Source: Monosporascus cannonballus (taxonomy: Eukaryota; Ascomycota; Sordariomycetes; Xylariales). Taken from it: a stretch of 64,000 bases of DNA. The stretch spans positions 1-64,000 of the forward strand of contig QJNS01000210.1 in assembly GCA_004154925.1 (NCBI GenBank), written 5' to 3'. The notes beneath the pieces were generated by a model. It had not been told where the DNA came from. It saw nothing but the letters and a program-made list of their open reading frames with translations, and ran no database searches. How positions within the stretch are numbered: the stretch's first letter is position 1; each line of letters starts with the position of its first letter. Both the position numbers and the translations under genes were made by a program. Shown piece by piece: positions 1 to 13,859 of the stretch.

Positions 1-88
<88 letters not shown>
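1..88. repeat. Poly-C homopolymer, 88 nt
   Basis: Bases 1-88 are uninterrupted C and then change abruptly to ordinary mixed sequence. No telomere unit (TTAGGG/CCCTAA) is present, so this is not a fungal telomere. A homopolymer this long at a window edge is most likely a sequencing or assembly artefact, although a genuine C/G tract able to form quadruplex or i-motif structure cannot be excluded from sequence alone. Confidence 0.95.
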
Positions 89-89
<1 letters not shown>

Positions 90-515
90 AGTTTAAAATG
101 TCAGCGTCGCGCCAGCAGAGGCGGGAACGCCATGGTACTTAGCGTTTAAGTTAAGCTTTTCCAGCTTGGAAACGCAACGACGCGGGCGCCATTCCCCGGA
201 TGGCGTGCGCGAGCTCTCGTCCCGCGTGCTGCACTACTCCTTAGATCGCCCCAGAATGGCAACTCGCCGGGGGTAAGCCAAACCACCGAGCGAATCAACC
301 GGCGTCCTTGGGGAACGGCATCCCCGCTCATCCCATGCGCCAAGCTACGGGGTGACGTAAAAGGGATACCGAAATGCACGATGACTCGCGGGGCCTTGAG
401 CAGCTGCAGCCACGACCCGTGAGACGTTGCGTATCTCATTGTAAGCAGAGCAATTGCGGAATAGTTATATGGTGTGGTTGAGCGAAGACCTGCGTTCGTG
501 ATCTGCACTATAAGC
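89..515. other. Balanced-composition flank, no gene recognised
   Basis: This is non-AT-rich sequence between the poly-C run and the first hAT-type element. A minus-strand reading frame crosses it and runs into the element terminus, but shows no recognisable domain. With the element and one duplication copy removed, the sequence joins that after 8893. I see nothing functional here. Confidence 0.5.
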
Positions 516-523
516 CCTATAGG

Positions 524-3500
524 TAGGGTGAGGGAGGAACCACCCACCGAAAATTACCCACGGCCCACGGGTACCCGCGGGTACCTAATAGGTCCTTAAC
601 AAAACCTATTAGGTACCTACGATTACCTATTAACAAAATACGTAAATTCCAAACGTATTAAAAAAAGTAAGGAAATAATCTGAAATAATTATTATATTAT
701 AAAAATAATATAAATTATATTTAGGCGAAATAAATAATATCGTAAATTTAATTTTTTTTTCTTAAAAATAATTTAAAATAATTTAAAATAATTATTATAT
801 ATAATAAATTAAATCCATTATAACCAATTATTCCTATAAGCCTTACTTAACGGGAAAAAAAAGAAAAATTATTTATGTCGCAGCCAGCAAACTAATGCTA
901 TAACCGCTTTTAATTTAAATTATTTCTAGCTTTTTTTGCGGAAAACCTTTATCTGTATAAAACCTAAGGTTTGCGTTACCGAATACGGCAAAAATAATTT
1001 TAATATAAGCATAATTAATAACGCCAAATCTTTTTTGAAAACTTTATTTAATAAGTTTTTTAAAACGTTTTTTACGTTATTAATTAATACGTTAATTTCA
1101 AAATCCGATTAATCCTTATTATTTCCACATATTTAAAACTATTTTTGCTAAAATCTCTTAATATAATTAAAACTTTATCCCATAATTTCTCGTAATATAC
1201 CTATAATAAAAAAAGAATTCAAACGTTAAAAACGAATTTTGGAAATAAGATTACAGGATTTCGTATCGAAATAATATATAAAATAAATTTTTTTAGCCTT
1301 ATTACGCCAGGTTATAAAGCCGGTAACCTTTAATAATAAAATACCGTACAATCTTAAATTCACCGGATATTTATTTATATATATTTTAAAATTTAAATAA
1401 ATTATTTTAAAATAATTTTAAAATAATTATTTAATATATTTATTTATAACGTTAAGCTTTAACGTAATTAAATAAATAAGTTTTTTTTTCAATTTCGAAT
1501 TTACCTAAATCGAAAACCGTAACAACGTTTTATAAAGTTTATTTCCTTTTTCTATAATTTTAAATAAAGATATTTTTTTAAATACAAATATCGTAAAGTT
1601 TATAACGGGCCAAATAATATAATAATTTTTTTTTCGTAAGTAAAAAGTATTTTAAAAATTTATCGAAACGTATGCCTAAAGTCGAAATATTTTTATAAGT
1701 AAAAATTTATAATTTTTAAAAGCATTTAAAAATTATTCTTATATTAATATAACTTCAAATATAAATCGTTTATAATATTATACTATCTTAAACGCCAAAC
1801 GTTAAATAATTTAAAGTTATATTAAAAAGATTAAAAAATAAAATAATTAAAAAATAATTAAGATTTACGGAACGAAATATAAAAATAATTTCCTTTATAT
1901 TTTTAACCTTAATATTAAAATTAAAATCGTTTCGATTTGTAAAGGCGTTATTTGTCGAAAGCAATAAAAATATATAACGAAATTATATTAAAAAAATCCG
2001 TTATTTTATTAATAATAAATTCGGTAATTTTAATATAACATATATATAGAAATTCGTTACCATTTTTAATACAAATATTTAATAAAATATTTCCGCTTTA
2101 AGCCGGTAATAAACGTTAAAAATATTAATAAAATAATTAAAAAAATTAAGTTAAAACCTTATTTATTAAATTATTATACGAAATTTTCAAACTTAAAATA
2201 TAATAAAATCTTCCGGTAATTAAGATATTAAATCGTCCAGGTAATTAACGATAAATTTATAACGAATATCGTTAACAGTATTATAGTTATAATAAAATGT
2301 TTCGGTTATTTTATTATTAATATAAATATATATTTTATCGTTATTATATAATATTATAAATATATGCTTAGTTTTAATATTTTTTGTTATAGTTTAATTA
2401 AAATATTATTATGTTATTCGGTTATTAATATTTAATAAAATATTAAAATAATTATGAAATAATACTTATTAATAAATATTAATTTTATATTTAATTTTAT
2501 ATTTTATTTTATTTATTTTGTAAGAATTATATATAAATTTAAACATTTTTAATTATCCAATTTATATTTAATTTGTTACCTTAAGTTATAACGAATTTTT
2601 ACGATATTATTTTATTCTGCTAAAATATTAGTTTTTCGTGTCTAAATTCTTTTGGTATACAGATTTTAAAATAATAATTCGTTAGATTTCCGACGTTTAA
2701 GTAAAAAAGATATTACGGAACTGGAAACTAAAAATTCTAAATACGATTATTTTAAGATTATTTTTAAAATTAAACAATAATAATTAAAAATAACGTATTA
2801 TAATAAGATAAAACAATAAGATTTAATTAAATTAAAAATAAACAAATTAAGTAATTAAATAAAAAAATAAAATAAAACATTTTGAATAAATGCAAAATTT
2901 TAATTAAGTAGAAATTTATATAAAGTATACAGAATTTAAAAACTTATTAATAAGAAATTTTGTACCTATAAAAATTAAAATAAAATTTACTTAATTAAAT
3001 AATACTAATTATTTTTTTAACCCCTTTTGAAATATATATTTAAAATAAAAAAAAAAAGTTAATTAAAATAATTTATAAAATATATATTATTTTTTTAATT
3101 TCTTTAAAACCTTAATAACCGGCCTTAAAATAATTATATTTTAATAAAAACAAATTTCTCGAATAATATAAATATCTTTTATTAAAAACGTTATTTATTT
3201 ATTATAAATAATATAAAGATTATTATTTTAAAATAAAAAAACCAGAAAGTTTTTTATAACTTCCTGCAATATTTTTAAAGTAAACGCCTTTATCCGTATA
3301 AATTAAAATAATATATTTATAAGTATTTTACGAACGATACGTTAAAATAATATTTTCCTAAAAGTTTAGCACATATTTTTTAAGTACTTTTATATTTCGC
3401 AAAATCTATTTACTAAAAAATATTAATAATAAAATAATTATAAAATAATTCGGGTTATATATTTATTACCAAGTTTTTATTTATAATGCCGAGCCTTATA

Positions 3501-6500
3501 TATAAATATTTTTAATTAAAACTTTATCGGCTTACTTAACGTTTTATTAGCAAATTTAAAAATAAAACTAACTAATAATATTAGTTTATTTGATATTATA
3601 CGTCAAATAAAAATATATCTAATAAATTTAAGTTACAGGGGAAAATTAAAAATAAAGTTATTGGAATTTTGATTAGGTTTATTTTGGATATCGTTAATTC
3701 GTAAAAAATTTAAAATATTATCTAAAACAGGTCATTTTTTAATTATATTATTTCGGTAATATTAAGTTCGAATTAAAATAACTAAAATAAATAACTTTAT
3801 TACAAAAGTTTAATAAAAAGGAAAAAAAAATAACGTTTGAAAAAATTGATACATAATTTTAAGACCTTATATCGCCAACTATTTACGTAATTTCGATTAT
3901 TTCTTTTTCTATTTATGCTAATTATTTATTTGTTATAAAAGTTTTATTCTAGTTTTAATTAAATTTACTGCAATATCGAAATAATTTTACAAATTTTCGA
4001 AAATTTAACTTTAATAATAATAATTACGATAATAATAAATTATTATCAATTTTTTTTATTAAAATAAGAACCTTAATTAAAATAATAATATAAAAATTTC
4101 TGGTATTAATAATTAAAATAATAACAAAATACTTAACGAAAATTATTTGTTAAAAGGCGACGGTAAAAATTACCAAAATCAAAAGCTAGTTAAAATAAAT
4201 TTGAATTAAAAACAAAATACCCGAAAGCCAAATTCGGAACTTAATTATTTACAATTTAACTAATAACTACCGAACGAAAAATAACTTAACTTATCAAGTC
4301 TACCTAATCAAAAAAACCGCTTTATTATGCTAAACCATTTAAACCGATCTTAATTCCAGATGTAATAAAGGGCCGATTTTCCTATTATTAACCGAAAATA
4401 TTACAAATATCGAAAATATTAATATAATAATTAAATAATTTAATTTCAATAATAATTATAGTTTAAAAAAACATTAACAGCAAAAATAACGAAAACGTAT
4501 TAAATAAAATTGTTAATATATTTAGTAAAATAAATCATATTTTGGAATATTAAAAGAACTTTATATAAATTTATTAATGGATAATTAGGTAGCCCAAAAT
4601 TAAGTTTCGGCAATATAGGTATTACTTTATATATTTTATTTTTCTTAAAAAACGGAATAAAATTTATAAAAAAATACTTACGGAATAATATATGCCGTAC
4701 AAAAGTTAATTAAACTCAGCTAATTATTAATAATAAGGTTTTTTAATCTAATTATAATATAGATATAATTTAAAATAATTCTAAAATAATTATTATAGAA
4801 CTTTTTATTAATAAGTTTTTATTAAACTTTTTTTATTTTCAGTTTTTTTTTTCTTTTTTTAAGAGTAATAATTTTAAAATAATTTTTACTTATTATAAAT
4901 AAAACTTAGTATTATTTAAAATACTTAATTTTAGTTAAATCCTTTTAATTAATTATTTCGTATTTTAATATTTATTTACTAAAGGTTTTCTAAATAAATA
5001 TTTCCGAACTATAATATTATTTTACAGTAACGATTTTAAATTATTAATAATAAAAATATATTTAAATTATATACGCATATTTATTAACGTAATTATTAAA
5101 TATAGATTTAAAAATATCGTTTTAAAGTTTTATATATTAATTAATTATAACATTTAAATTACGTTTTATTTAATATTTTCGTTTTCAAAAGTTATTATTT
5201 ATTAAATTAACTAAAAATAAAAAAAGCGTTAATTTTTAATTAATATTTAATTTTATTACATTAAATCGAATAAATTTAATAATAATTAATTATTACATTA
5301 ATTAAAAGCGTTAAAATAATTAATTAATTTCGTATTTTTATTATAAATAATAACTCTAAGATTAAATAAATAATTATGCAAAAATAAGTTTATTAAAAGT
5401 TAAACGACAAATTCCAATAAGTAAACGAAATTCGGTATTATGTATATATATTGTATATTTTATAAAAAATATTTAATAACTTTTTTAAAATTTATAGCAT
5501 AAAATTACGAAATAAATTTAAAAAACGTTTTAAGCAAATTAAATAAAAAATTTAAAATTTTGCGAAAATAAGATAAAAAGTTTATTAATCCGCAAAGAAA
5601 TATATAATTATATTAGTACGTATTTTTTAAAATAATTATAAAATGATTATTTAATTTTTATAATTACACGTATTTATTATTTAAATTTATTTCGGTTCCG
5701 ATAAAAAAACTTTCTTACAAATTTAATAAAATATAATTATAAATAAGATTTAAATTATAAAACTACTTTTTAAATAATCCGTAACATTTATCGCCATTAA
5801 AATATAATAATTTTTTTTGTTATATACCATAATAATATACGCCGTAATTCAAAGGTTTATACGCAAATATTTACCATTAAAAAAACGGGTTATATATTAC
5901 CTCTTAATGGTATCAAATTTATTCGTTATTTGGTTAATATTTTTTAAATATTCTTTCTAAATAACAAATAATTTCGGTTTTTTCCAAGAAAACCATATTT
6001 TTTATATGGTAGGCAAATACAAAATTATATTTAAATATTTACGTAAATACGAAAAATATATCGTTAAAACTTATTAAAAATATTACTCGGATAAAAAATT
6101 CAAAAATAAAAAAATAAAACATAAAAGAAATAATATTTTATAAATTTATTAATTAATTATTAATATAATTATAATTATTGTAAAAAATTATTAAGTTAAT
6201 AATTTCGAAACCTTTTAAATATAATAAAAATTATTTACCAATAATTATTTATTAATTTATTTTTTCGTTTTAATTTATTTACCATTAAATAATACGGTTA
6301 TTAAATTCCGTAATTATTTTAACGATTAATAAAAATATTTCTAATAAACATTATTTAATAATATATTTTATAGGAAAATCGTTACATGCTTTAAGTAAAT
6401 ATATATAAAATATTAAAAAAATATGATAAACGGAATATATAATTTATTATATATATATTTACTTTAAATTATAAAAACCTTACCGAAAGTTTTAGATTAA

Positions 6501-8885
6501 ATTCAAATCTTAAAAAAGAAAAATTCGATATATCGTATTAACGATAATTCGTAAAAGGATATTATTAACGATTATTTTTAATATAAACATAAATCATTTA
6601 ATTAATATTTTAAAAATTATTTTTTAATTATATTATTTAAATATCCGTTTAAACGAAACCATTTCAATATTATAATAACGAATTAATAATATATTTCCCG
6701 GTTTTGCTTACTTTATACGTAATTTATTATATATTTAATATTTTTCCGTATTAATAAAACGTATTTAAAATTTTGTTTAATTAAAATATTATTTTAATTA
6801 TTAATTAATATTACCGTAATAAAATAAATTAATTTTAATTATATTATTTTATATCCGAATTAATATCTTTAATTTAAATAATAATATTATATATCATAAT
6901 AACGACCCCGTTTATACTCGAAAATAATTCGAAAACCGTAAGAAAAAAATACGGAAAACATTTTAAATTCCGTTTATCAAAAACTTAAAGAAATTACCAA
7001 ATTAATATAATTTATTATTAAATATATTTTACGGGATATTAAATAATAATTTAAAAAATCCGAATAAAATCAAAAATAACGAAAACGAAAATTAAGTATT
7101 TCGTAAATTTCCATATCTTAATTAAATTATTAAGGTAAACGCATTTTAACATAAAAAAGCTATATTTAAAAATTAATTTCGCAGAAACAGAAAGCTAATT
7201 AATGTTAAAAATAAAAACGTTATTAAAAAATAGGCGAATAAAATTTCGAAAAGTTAAATTTTAAGGTTTATTTAAAACCGGCCGTTTTTTCGGAATAACT
7301 TAAATTTATCGTTATAATTATAGTAAACTAGGCCCATAATTATTAAATTAACGTAATAAGTAATATAATTACTATATTCGTAATTTTTAAAAATGGATTA
7401 AATTTAGTATAAAATTAATTGTTTTCATTTATTACTTATTTTTATTATAAAAATATTTATTTATATAAATTAAAATTAAAAAAATAATCGTAAAATGATA
7501 ATATTATATATATTATTTTTGTAATAATAAGGAAACAAAGCTTTTTAAAACAAAATCTTTAAGTAAATAATACAAACTGTTTTTAATTATTTTATATTAT
7601 TTTATATACCTTATTTTTCCAAAAAAATCGTTTATATTTATACTTCATTCAGAATTTACGAAATACTTATTAATTATTTTATTATTATTATAATTAATAA
7701 TTTTATGCCATTATAATAATAAATTTAATTATAATATTAAAGTTTTATTAAAATAATTTTAAAATAATTATTTACTAATAATTTAATAATTATAATAATA
7801 ATTAAAATAATATCTATTAAATAAACGGCTTATTAATTAATTTTAAAATTAAAAAACTATTTAATATTAAAAATTAAATTCCCCGTATTATAAAATAATT
7901 TTCGGTTAGGAAAATAATACTTAAATATTTAGCTGGAAAAATAATACCTAAAGGGCTAACTTTTTTTAAAAGGCGAAAATAATACGTTTTATTTAGCAAT
8001 AAATTTTCTTTAAAAAATAAAATAATTTTAAAATAATATTAATATATATAATTGCCGTGTTGTATAAAATCCGGCGACATTAAATAAATATTAAGTTATT
8101 ATTTAAAAAATATTTTTGTAATATTTAATAAAAAAAATTTCGTAATAATTTAAAAATTAATAACGATTTTAAATTTTTACTATAGATATTATATAAAAAA
8201 CAATAAAAATTATATTAATTAAATTATTTAAAAATATTTAATATTTAAAATAATTTTAAAATAATTCAATTTTTTATAATAATTAATTTACATATTATTT
8301 ATACTAAACGAATTATTATTTAATAAAAAAATATAATTAATTAAAAATATTTTAAGTTATTACCAAAGCTTAATAAAACCGTAAATAAAAAATACGGCTC
8401 CCGGTAAAAAAAACCTGGTATTTCGTTAGGTAAAATTTATAATTAAAATTTTAAACGTATTAAAAAAATACGCAAAATAATAATACGTAAAATAATAATG
8501 CGCAAAATAATAACGCGCAAAATAATAACGCATAAAATAATAAGGATTCGGATAATACGTAAGATAATAATAATAATAAAATCTTAAACAAAATTTAAAT
8601 TCGGTTTAAAAGAAAATTGGCATTATTTAATTTTATAATATTTAAAAAGTTTTATATAATTTAGTTACAAATTCTTTAATATTACCATTTTTACCGGATT
8701 ATTTCAGATTATTTTAAATTATTAAAGCGATTTGCTTTATGTGCAAATTTTTTACCTACTGGGTATCCGTAGGTCCTTGGCAAAACCTAATGGGTACTTA
8801 ATGGGTCCTTGGCAAATCCGATGGGTACCCATCAGGACCCATGGGTCTTCGTGGGTCACCCACGGGTACCCATTCCCTCACCCTA
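524..8885. mobile_element. hAT-type DNA transposon, RIP-degraded, with perfect 8-bp TSD
   Basis: The left end starts TAGGGTGAGGGA (524-535) and the right end finishes with its exact reverse complement TCCCTCACCCTA (8874-8885). Both ends are flanked by CCTATAGG (516-523 and 8886-8893). An 8-bp duplication with short TIRs is the hAT signature. Just inside both ends lie repeated GGGTACC / CCCACGGG / GGTCCTT words, like hAT subterminal repeats (about 545-625 and 8750-8875). The interior is extremely AT-rich with stops in all frames, and I could not read a transposase. At 8362 bp it is longer than a typical 3-5 kb hAT element, so nested insertions are likely. The same family has ends at 35672 and 40239. 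Confidence 0.78.
8471..8545. repeat. 15-bp tandem repeat, five units
   Basis: Five consecutive 15-bp units of the form CGCAAAATAATAAYR are seen (starts 8471, 8486, 8501, 8516, 8531). Differences between units are mostly C/T or G/A transitions, as expected of RIP on an initially uniform array. It lies near the right end of the hAT-type element and may be a decayed in-frame repeat or part of the subterminal region. Confidence 0.8.
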
Positions 8886-8893
8886 CCTATAGG

Positions 8894-9391
8894 TCTCGGC
8901 CTCACTCTATCATAAACTTTCAGCTTATGTGGAATCGCCCCAGCTTCTATCAAAAGGTCAGGTGGCGTGTCGATATTCTGACATGCCGATATATGACCGG
9001 TATTCCGTGTTGAAGAAGGCAACCATAGATATATAATAAGAGACCAAGATAAGGACGACGTTCTGAGGAGTCGGGGCCTCGGTAAGTCATTTTTAGACTT
9101 ATAAGAGGACTCTAGGTTGTGTTGATGTTGAAGAACCAGAAGCTTGTTCCATGCTGGAGTTAGATAATTAGATAAACCAACTCTGTTCCTTATCGGTGAA
9201 TAATCCCAACTTTGCTGTTGAGATGCATTTCAATTATATGAAGCTGCTGCCTTAGCTGGGCCCGAATCGACACCCTGATGGCATCCCTATATGGATTTTC
9301 CCCGGGGTTCTAATGAGTAACGACGGACCAAATGATCAACCACCCGGAATACAGCTAATGACCACTGTCTCAGCCTAGCCGAGAGACCGTT
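8894..9391. other. Intergenic sequence, no gene recognised
   Basis: Balanced composition sequence between the hAT-type element and the 3' end of the FAD monooxygenase relict. It would contain the terminator region of that gene. No conserved protein, tRNA or repeat was recognised. Confidence 0.45.
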
Positions 9392-10737
9392 TCAGTCTTT
9401 CCTGTAATGCTGCGTGAAGTCGTATCTGACCTCGAAGGCAGACATGAACATCTCCTTCTGGAGAGCTTTGTCGTTTTCAGCGTTCTTGCACGCCTGCATC
9501 ACCGGGTCCCTCTCCAGAAGCGTGTCGGGGTCAGAGTCGGACACCCGCCTGAAATTGGACTGAGACACGGGGTTGATGATGGTCTCGTACTTCTCGATTC
9601 TCTTTTCGCTGTAGAGGTCCAGGATCGAGTCGTCGGCCTTTCCGTCCCAAATGCCCGCGAGGCAGTCGTAGAGTCCGCCAATATCGACGAAACCCCCCGT
9701 GATCCCGAGGCCGCCCCATGGGTTGCACAGGTGGGCGGCGTCGGCGGCGAGGAGGAAACGCCCCTTACGGAAGGACGGTGCGCAGCGCTGGTGCATCCTG
9801 TAGGGCGACATGCTTGTGATCTTGTACTCGTGCGGCTTAGGGTGGCCTGGCAGCATCAGCTCGAATTTCCACGGTTGGCGCTCCTTCATTTCTTCCCAGG
9901 TGAGGCCGGGCGACTCTCCGTACGTCACCCTATAGAGCCCATCCCGAGTTATCCTGGCAGCCATCTGAATTAAGGTCAGGTCTGCTATTACTAATAGCAG
10001 ACGGGGGCGAGGGACATGCGTACGAAGAAGTGCTCGGGATGAAGGATGAAGCTCGAATCTCTAAACCCGAACTTGGTGAAATCGTAGTATACCTGGATCT
10101 GGTCAGTCTTCTCATGCCCATGAAACCGGTGGCAGGCCACTTCTGACATTAGTCGCGACGATTTGTCTCTCCCATGTGAAACCGGGAAATTCCGGGCCAA
10201 ACAGGCACTTCCTGACGGTGCTGGTACCGCCGTCGCATCCGATAATATAGTCCGCATGGACTTTCTTCTTCCCCTCGGGTGTTTCCACGTCTACCCAAGC
10301 CTGATCCTGGTCTTGGCCTAGGCCGACCACTCGATGTCTCCAACTGATCTTACCGTTATATTTACTCAGATATTCATCCAGCATCAATTGGTCCAGCTGA
10401 TCCAACACCAAGCAGGCCATTCGGAGGTCTTCACCGCCGACATCCGCCAGTATATCGGCATCCATTCCGGTGATCCGACTGTGATCTCCGAAACGCCGCC
10501 AGCAGACCGACGTCGGACTCATTCCGCGGCGACGGATCTCGTCGATTATTCCGGCCCGCTTGAGGTCCGGGATAGCGGGCGAGCCATAAATGGCCGCCCG
10601 GGGTTGCTGGTCCAGCTGGTGCGAAGCTTCGAGAATCTCAACCGGTATGCTATGCTTCGATAGCAACAGCGCGAGTAACAACCCAGAGGGCCCGGCCCCG
10701 ACAATAACTACCTAATTTCGGTTTAGAACGGAGTCAT
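9392..10737 (-). pseudogene. FAD-dependent aromatic monooxygenase, start broken
   Basis: Three exons assemble on the minus strand: 10711-10148, 10092-10024 and 9964-9392, giving about 401 codons. The introns are 55 nt (GTCAGA...CCAG) and 59 nt (GTACGC...TTCAG), each with a CTGAC branch site. The N-terminus has the Rossmann motif VIVGAGPSG, the middle the DG motif (IIGCDGG), and the C-terminal half the FAD ribityl-binding motif FLLAADAAHLCNPWGG (usually GDAAH). This is the class A flavoprotein monooxygenase / PheA-TfdB fold acting on phenolic or polyketide aromatics. The only visible damage is at the front: the apparent ATG (10737) lies 26 nt before the Rossmann strand, out of frame, with in-frame TAA/TAG. 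A tailoring enzyme of a secondary-metabolite cluster is likely (inference). An unseen upstream exon is the alternative to a dead gene. Confidence 0.75.
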
Positions 10738-13700
10738 GAATGAGACGAAAAGGGGTAAGAGAGCTTAATGTTCGCTACCTTTTGAAATGTACGAGCCATA
10801 TTGTATGGCGATAATTATCGACTGCGTGACCACTTAGAGTTGCTTGGATAGGGAAGAATTGGGGAGTTCTCACATGTTTAGGATGTTCCAATGCCTCGGG
10901 TTCTAGGCAATTATATTATTGCCGAAGCCTGCCATTCGATGCCACCGAACGGGAACTGGAGGGGGAAACTCCCCCGCAATCCGGACGCCCTCTCCCCATA
11001 TAAGAAGCAGCAGGTATGACCCGGATGAATGCAACAGATGTTGTTATTTAGCCCCCTTGGCAATGTGATTGGCTAAGATAACGCTGATGCTGTCCCTGTT
11101 GCGTAGCGGAGTCGCACGGCACGAACTCGAAATGATGCGTGGATGCCGGATCTAGGAATAGCCCTCACCTAGTTACTGACCATCCAAAACTATGGCCTAG
11201 AGACCGGAGAGCAGAGACAGCCTTCTTGCGATCATGATTCCTCTCGCCCACTTAGTTATGAGCCCCAAAGGACCTAATTACCGTTATGATAAAGGTTCGC
11301 CATAACGATATTATAAAGTGGCCACCTTAATATCGTAATAGCAAGGTATCATCGCCTCTCGGTGAGCGAGGCCCCTGGGCCACCATCAAATCTGGGCTAG
11401 AGGACATCGTAACACATTGTGAGGTATAGGGAACATAAATAAGGGGTTATGAGCGGAAATTATCTGGCTAGTTGACCCATTCACGGATCTGTAACTGCAT
11501 TGCTGTTATATTCTGGTGCAAACGGGGCCCCTCAGCCACCGCCGGATAGGGGTCAGAGGGCTATCGCCGCACATATCGGGAAGTGTCTGGTGCTTATGAG
11601 TTACCTAACTGAGATGGCAGTGTTATGTGTAATGGAAGAGGCGTTAGGGCCGCTTACAGAAGGCATATCGAGAAGCCGAGGGGGTGGTGAATGCACTGCA
11701 CGTGGGGAGGGATCATTGTATCCGAAGACGTGCGTGGCGAGTAATGACCGTCATGTTCGAGCTCTGATTGTGCCCTACATCCTCTAATTCCCGCTCACCT
11801 CAGCATACAACATCTCCTCAGATACCAAATGTCTTCAAGTCGTATCGGCTCCCCTTTTGCGACGCGTTGGAATATCCACTCCTTTCGTTTACCTTCTAAT
11901 GCCGTTCCTTCATCTTTGGTTACTTGTCTGGATTCAAGTAATCCCTCTGAGAAGACATATAAATCCCCAACAGATATTGAAATCTGCCAACCCGAACTTC
12001 CTCTCGGAGAACCAGGGGTTCTCTGTGAGTCCGTCTTCTAAGATATGAAACACAGGTTCTGAAAATTCGCCCTTCCAGGAGGATAGTAAAGGAGACAGGA
12101 GTAGGGAGGCAATATTCGAGAAACCGAAGGGAACAACGGAAGCGATGGACTCGACTATCACTAGGAAATCCGTTTTTGGAAGCAATGCCATTATTGCTGT
12201 CACAGAAGAAATTGAGGCTATATTAATAGCTCTGACTCTTAGGAGGGAAAGGTCTTCCCAAGCCACTAAAGCTGATCGAAGCCCTTTTTATAGGCCCTGG
12301 TGGAGCTCACCAGGAGTGTCTGATTGGAGCCTTTTAGACCCCCATTTTTCCATGACAATTGTGAACCCCTGAAAGAAGGCATCGCGCCTCTTCTCCTCTT
12401 CGCTTCCAGGCTTCCAAAGTCCTTTGCCCGCATTCATCGCTCAGAAATCGTAGTATCAGTTGTGTCTCCGTGAGAACGCCCGGCTTAATCTGGATGATCG
12501 GTGGATGCACGCCCTCGGTTATTGTCTTAAGTGTCAGAATAGGCGGCTTGCCCAGAGGAAATATTTCCTGCAGCTCCGGAGATGCCGCTCTGCGTTGCCG
12601 TGGATAGTTCTTGGGCTTGTATTTGACGCCATGTCATTGCTGTAGCTCTTCCAGCGCCCGAAGCCAGCAGAAGGCCGCCGAGTGGCCGAGCTGGAGCAAG
12701 ATTGTAATGAATCTCTGCTCCATCTCGGCGATAGGCTGATGCTAGAAGGGTAAAGTGTGTCGGATACTTCTCCCAGTAGGCCAGGCTCTTGCGAATCGGG
12801 TATGAATATATGCTAAGCCTAACTATCACAAGTTGAAGGCATTCTAAAAAAAATGTGTGTATTAGTCCAACCAGCGAGTTGCTTGCACAACGCTTGATTT
12901 TAACCCGGATATGGTACCTAAGGATGCCTGCTAGATATCTTGTGCCAATAACATCGGGCAAGGCTGAATTGGGTCCGTTTGGTGTTCGTATATCAGGTAT
13001 CGCTAGTGAATCCTATCTCGAAGGGGGTGTAATGTGCAGTGGAGTTGGACGAGCGCTTATAGGTTAAGAGAGAGCCAAGGAAGGTTGTCCCCACTCGCTT
13101 CTGCTACGCCCCCCTGGCTTCCGCCACACTTACCTGCCGTGTACTATGGTTGGCCGGCATTCAATCCCGCACTAACGGTTCCTTCGAGCCTCCCTTTGGC
13201 CAGCTTCCCGGATTTATAGATTGCTAGTAGAAACCACAAAAGTCGGATATTTAACCCCTTATGTCGATTACATTCTGAATATCAAACGGCGGATGCTCTG
13301 TTATGGGTTGCAGAATCGATGCTTATTAGATATCTATGAACTCATGATCCCTCAGAGTACCGCTAACTATGTGGAGGTGCTCCGGCGTCCTTCGGCGTAA
13401 TGCCGAAAGGAGCCAATGAAGAGTAAGGAAATCACGTGCGATGCAGGGGAGAAAAGGGAAAGAAATGCATTCCTGGGTCCCCCCCAAGCGTATCAAATTC
13501 CAGGAAGACATAAAGCAACAGAGTTCCACGTAACCATCCATCAAGCGTAAGGCTACTAAACTAAAGTATCATCCCCACTTAAGATAGCTACCGGTAACGG
13601 CAAATGTACCTTCTCGACGCACCAGCATCAAGGTAGAAAGGAGGGCAATAATGCGCAGATCTTCAGTTACACACAACCATAGACGCTGTTATCTACATAT

Positions 13701-13859
13701 TTGGCTCGGGCTTAGTCAAGAGACAGGCCTGGAAGCCCCGGAAGTGTGGCCCCGAAATATTTTCGTCCCCGAGTTTTGTTCCACTAGCTCAATATAGTTA
13801 TAGGATTGGGTCGTGTGCCGAGGCTGGTCGGTATGTAGGTGTATTAAACTTTGAATGCG
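10738..13859. other. 3.1-kb gene-poor stretch
   Basis: Balanced composition with only short open frames (for example minus-strand 12266-11934 and 12961-12527, plus-strand 11500-11787). None has a domain I recognise, and frames break every 200-400 bp. It probably holds the promoter of the minus-strand monooxygenase and eroded genes. A perfect short inverted repeat GGGGGA-AAC-TCCCCC lies near 10962-10976. I would not call a gene here. Confidence 0.4.

Noticed and set aside
1..88. Telomere at the window start
   Set aside because: The run is pure C, not CCCTAA repeats.
146..547. 133-codon minus-strand open frame
   Set aside because: It has no domain, and its start lies inside the hAT-type terminus; it is a chance frame.
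8471..8545. CRISPR-like array
   Set aside because: Units are contiguous 15-mers without spacers, and the organism is a fungus.
10681..10737. Upstream intron ending TTAG in front of the monooxygenase Rossmann strand
   Set aside because: No suitable donor lies within the preceding bases after an ATG; an indel at the start explains the sequence more simply, though RNA data could overturn this.
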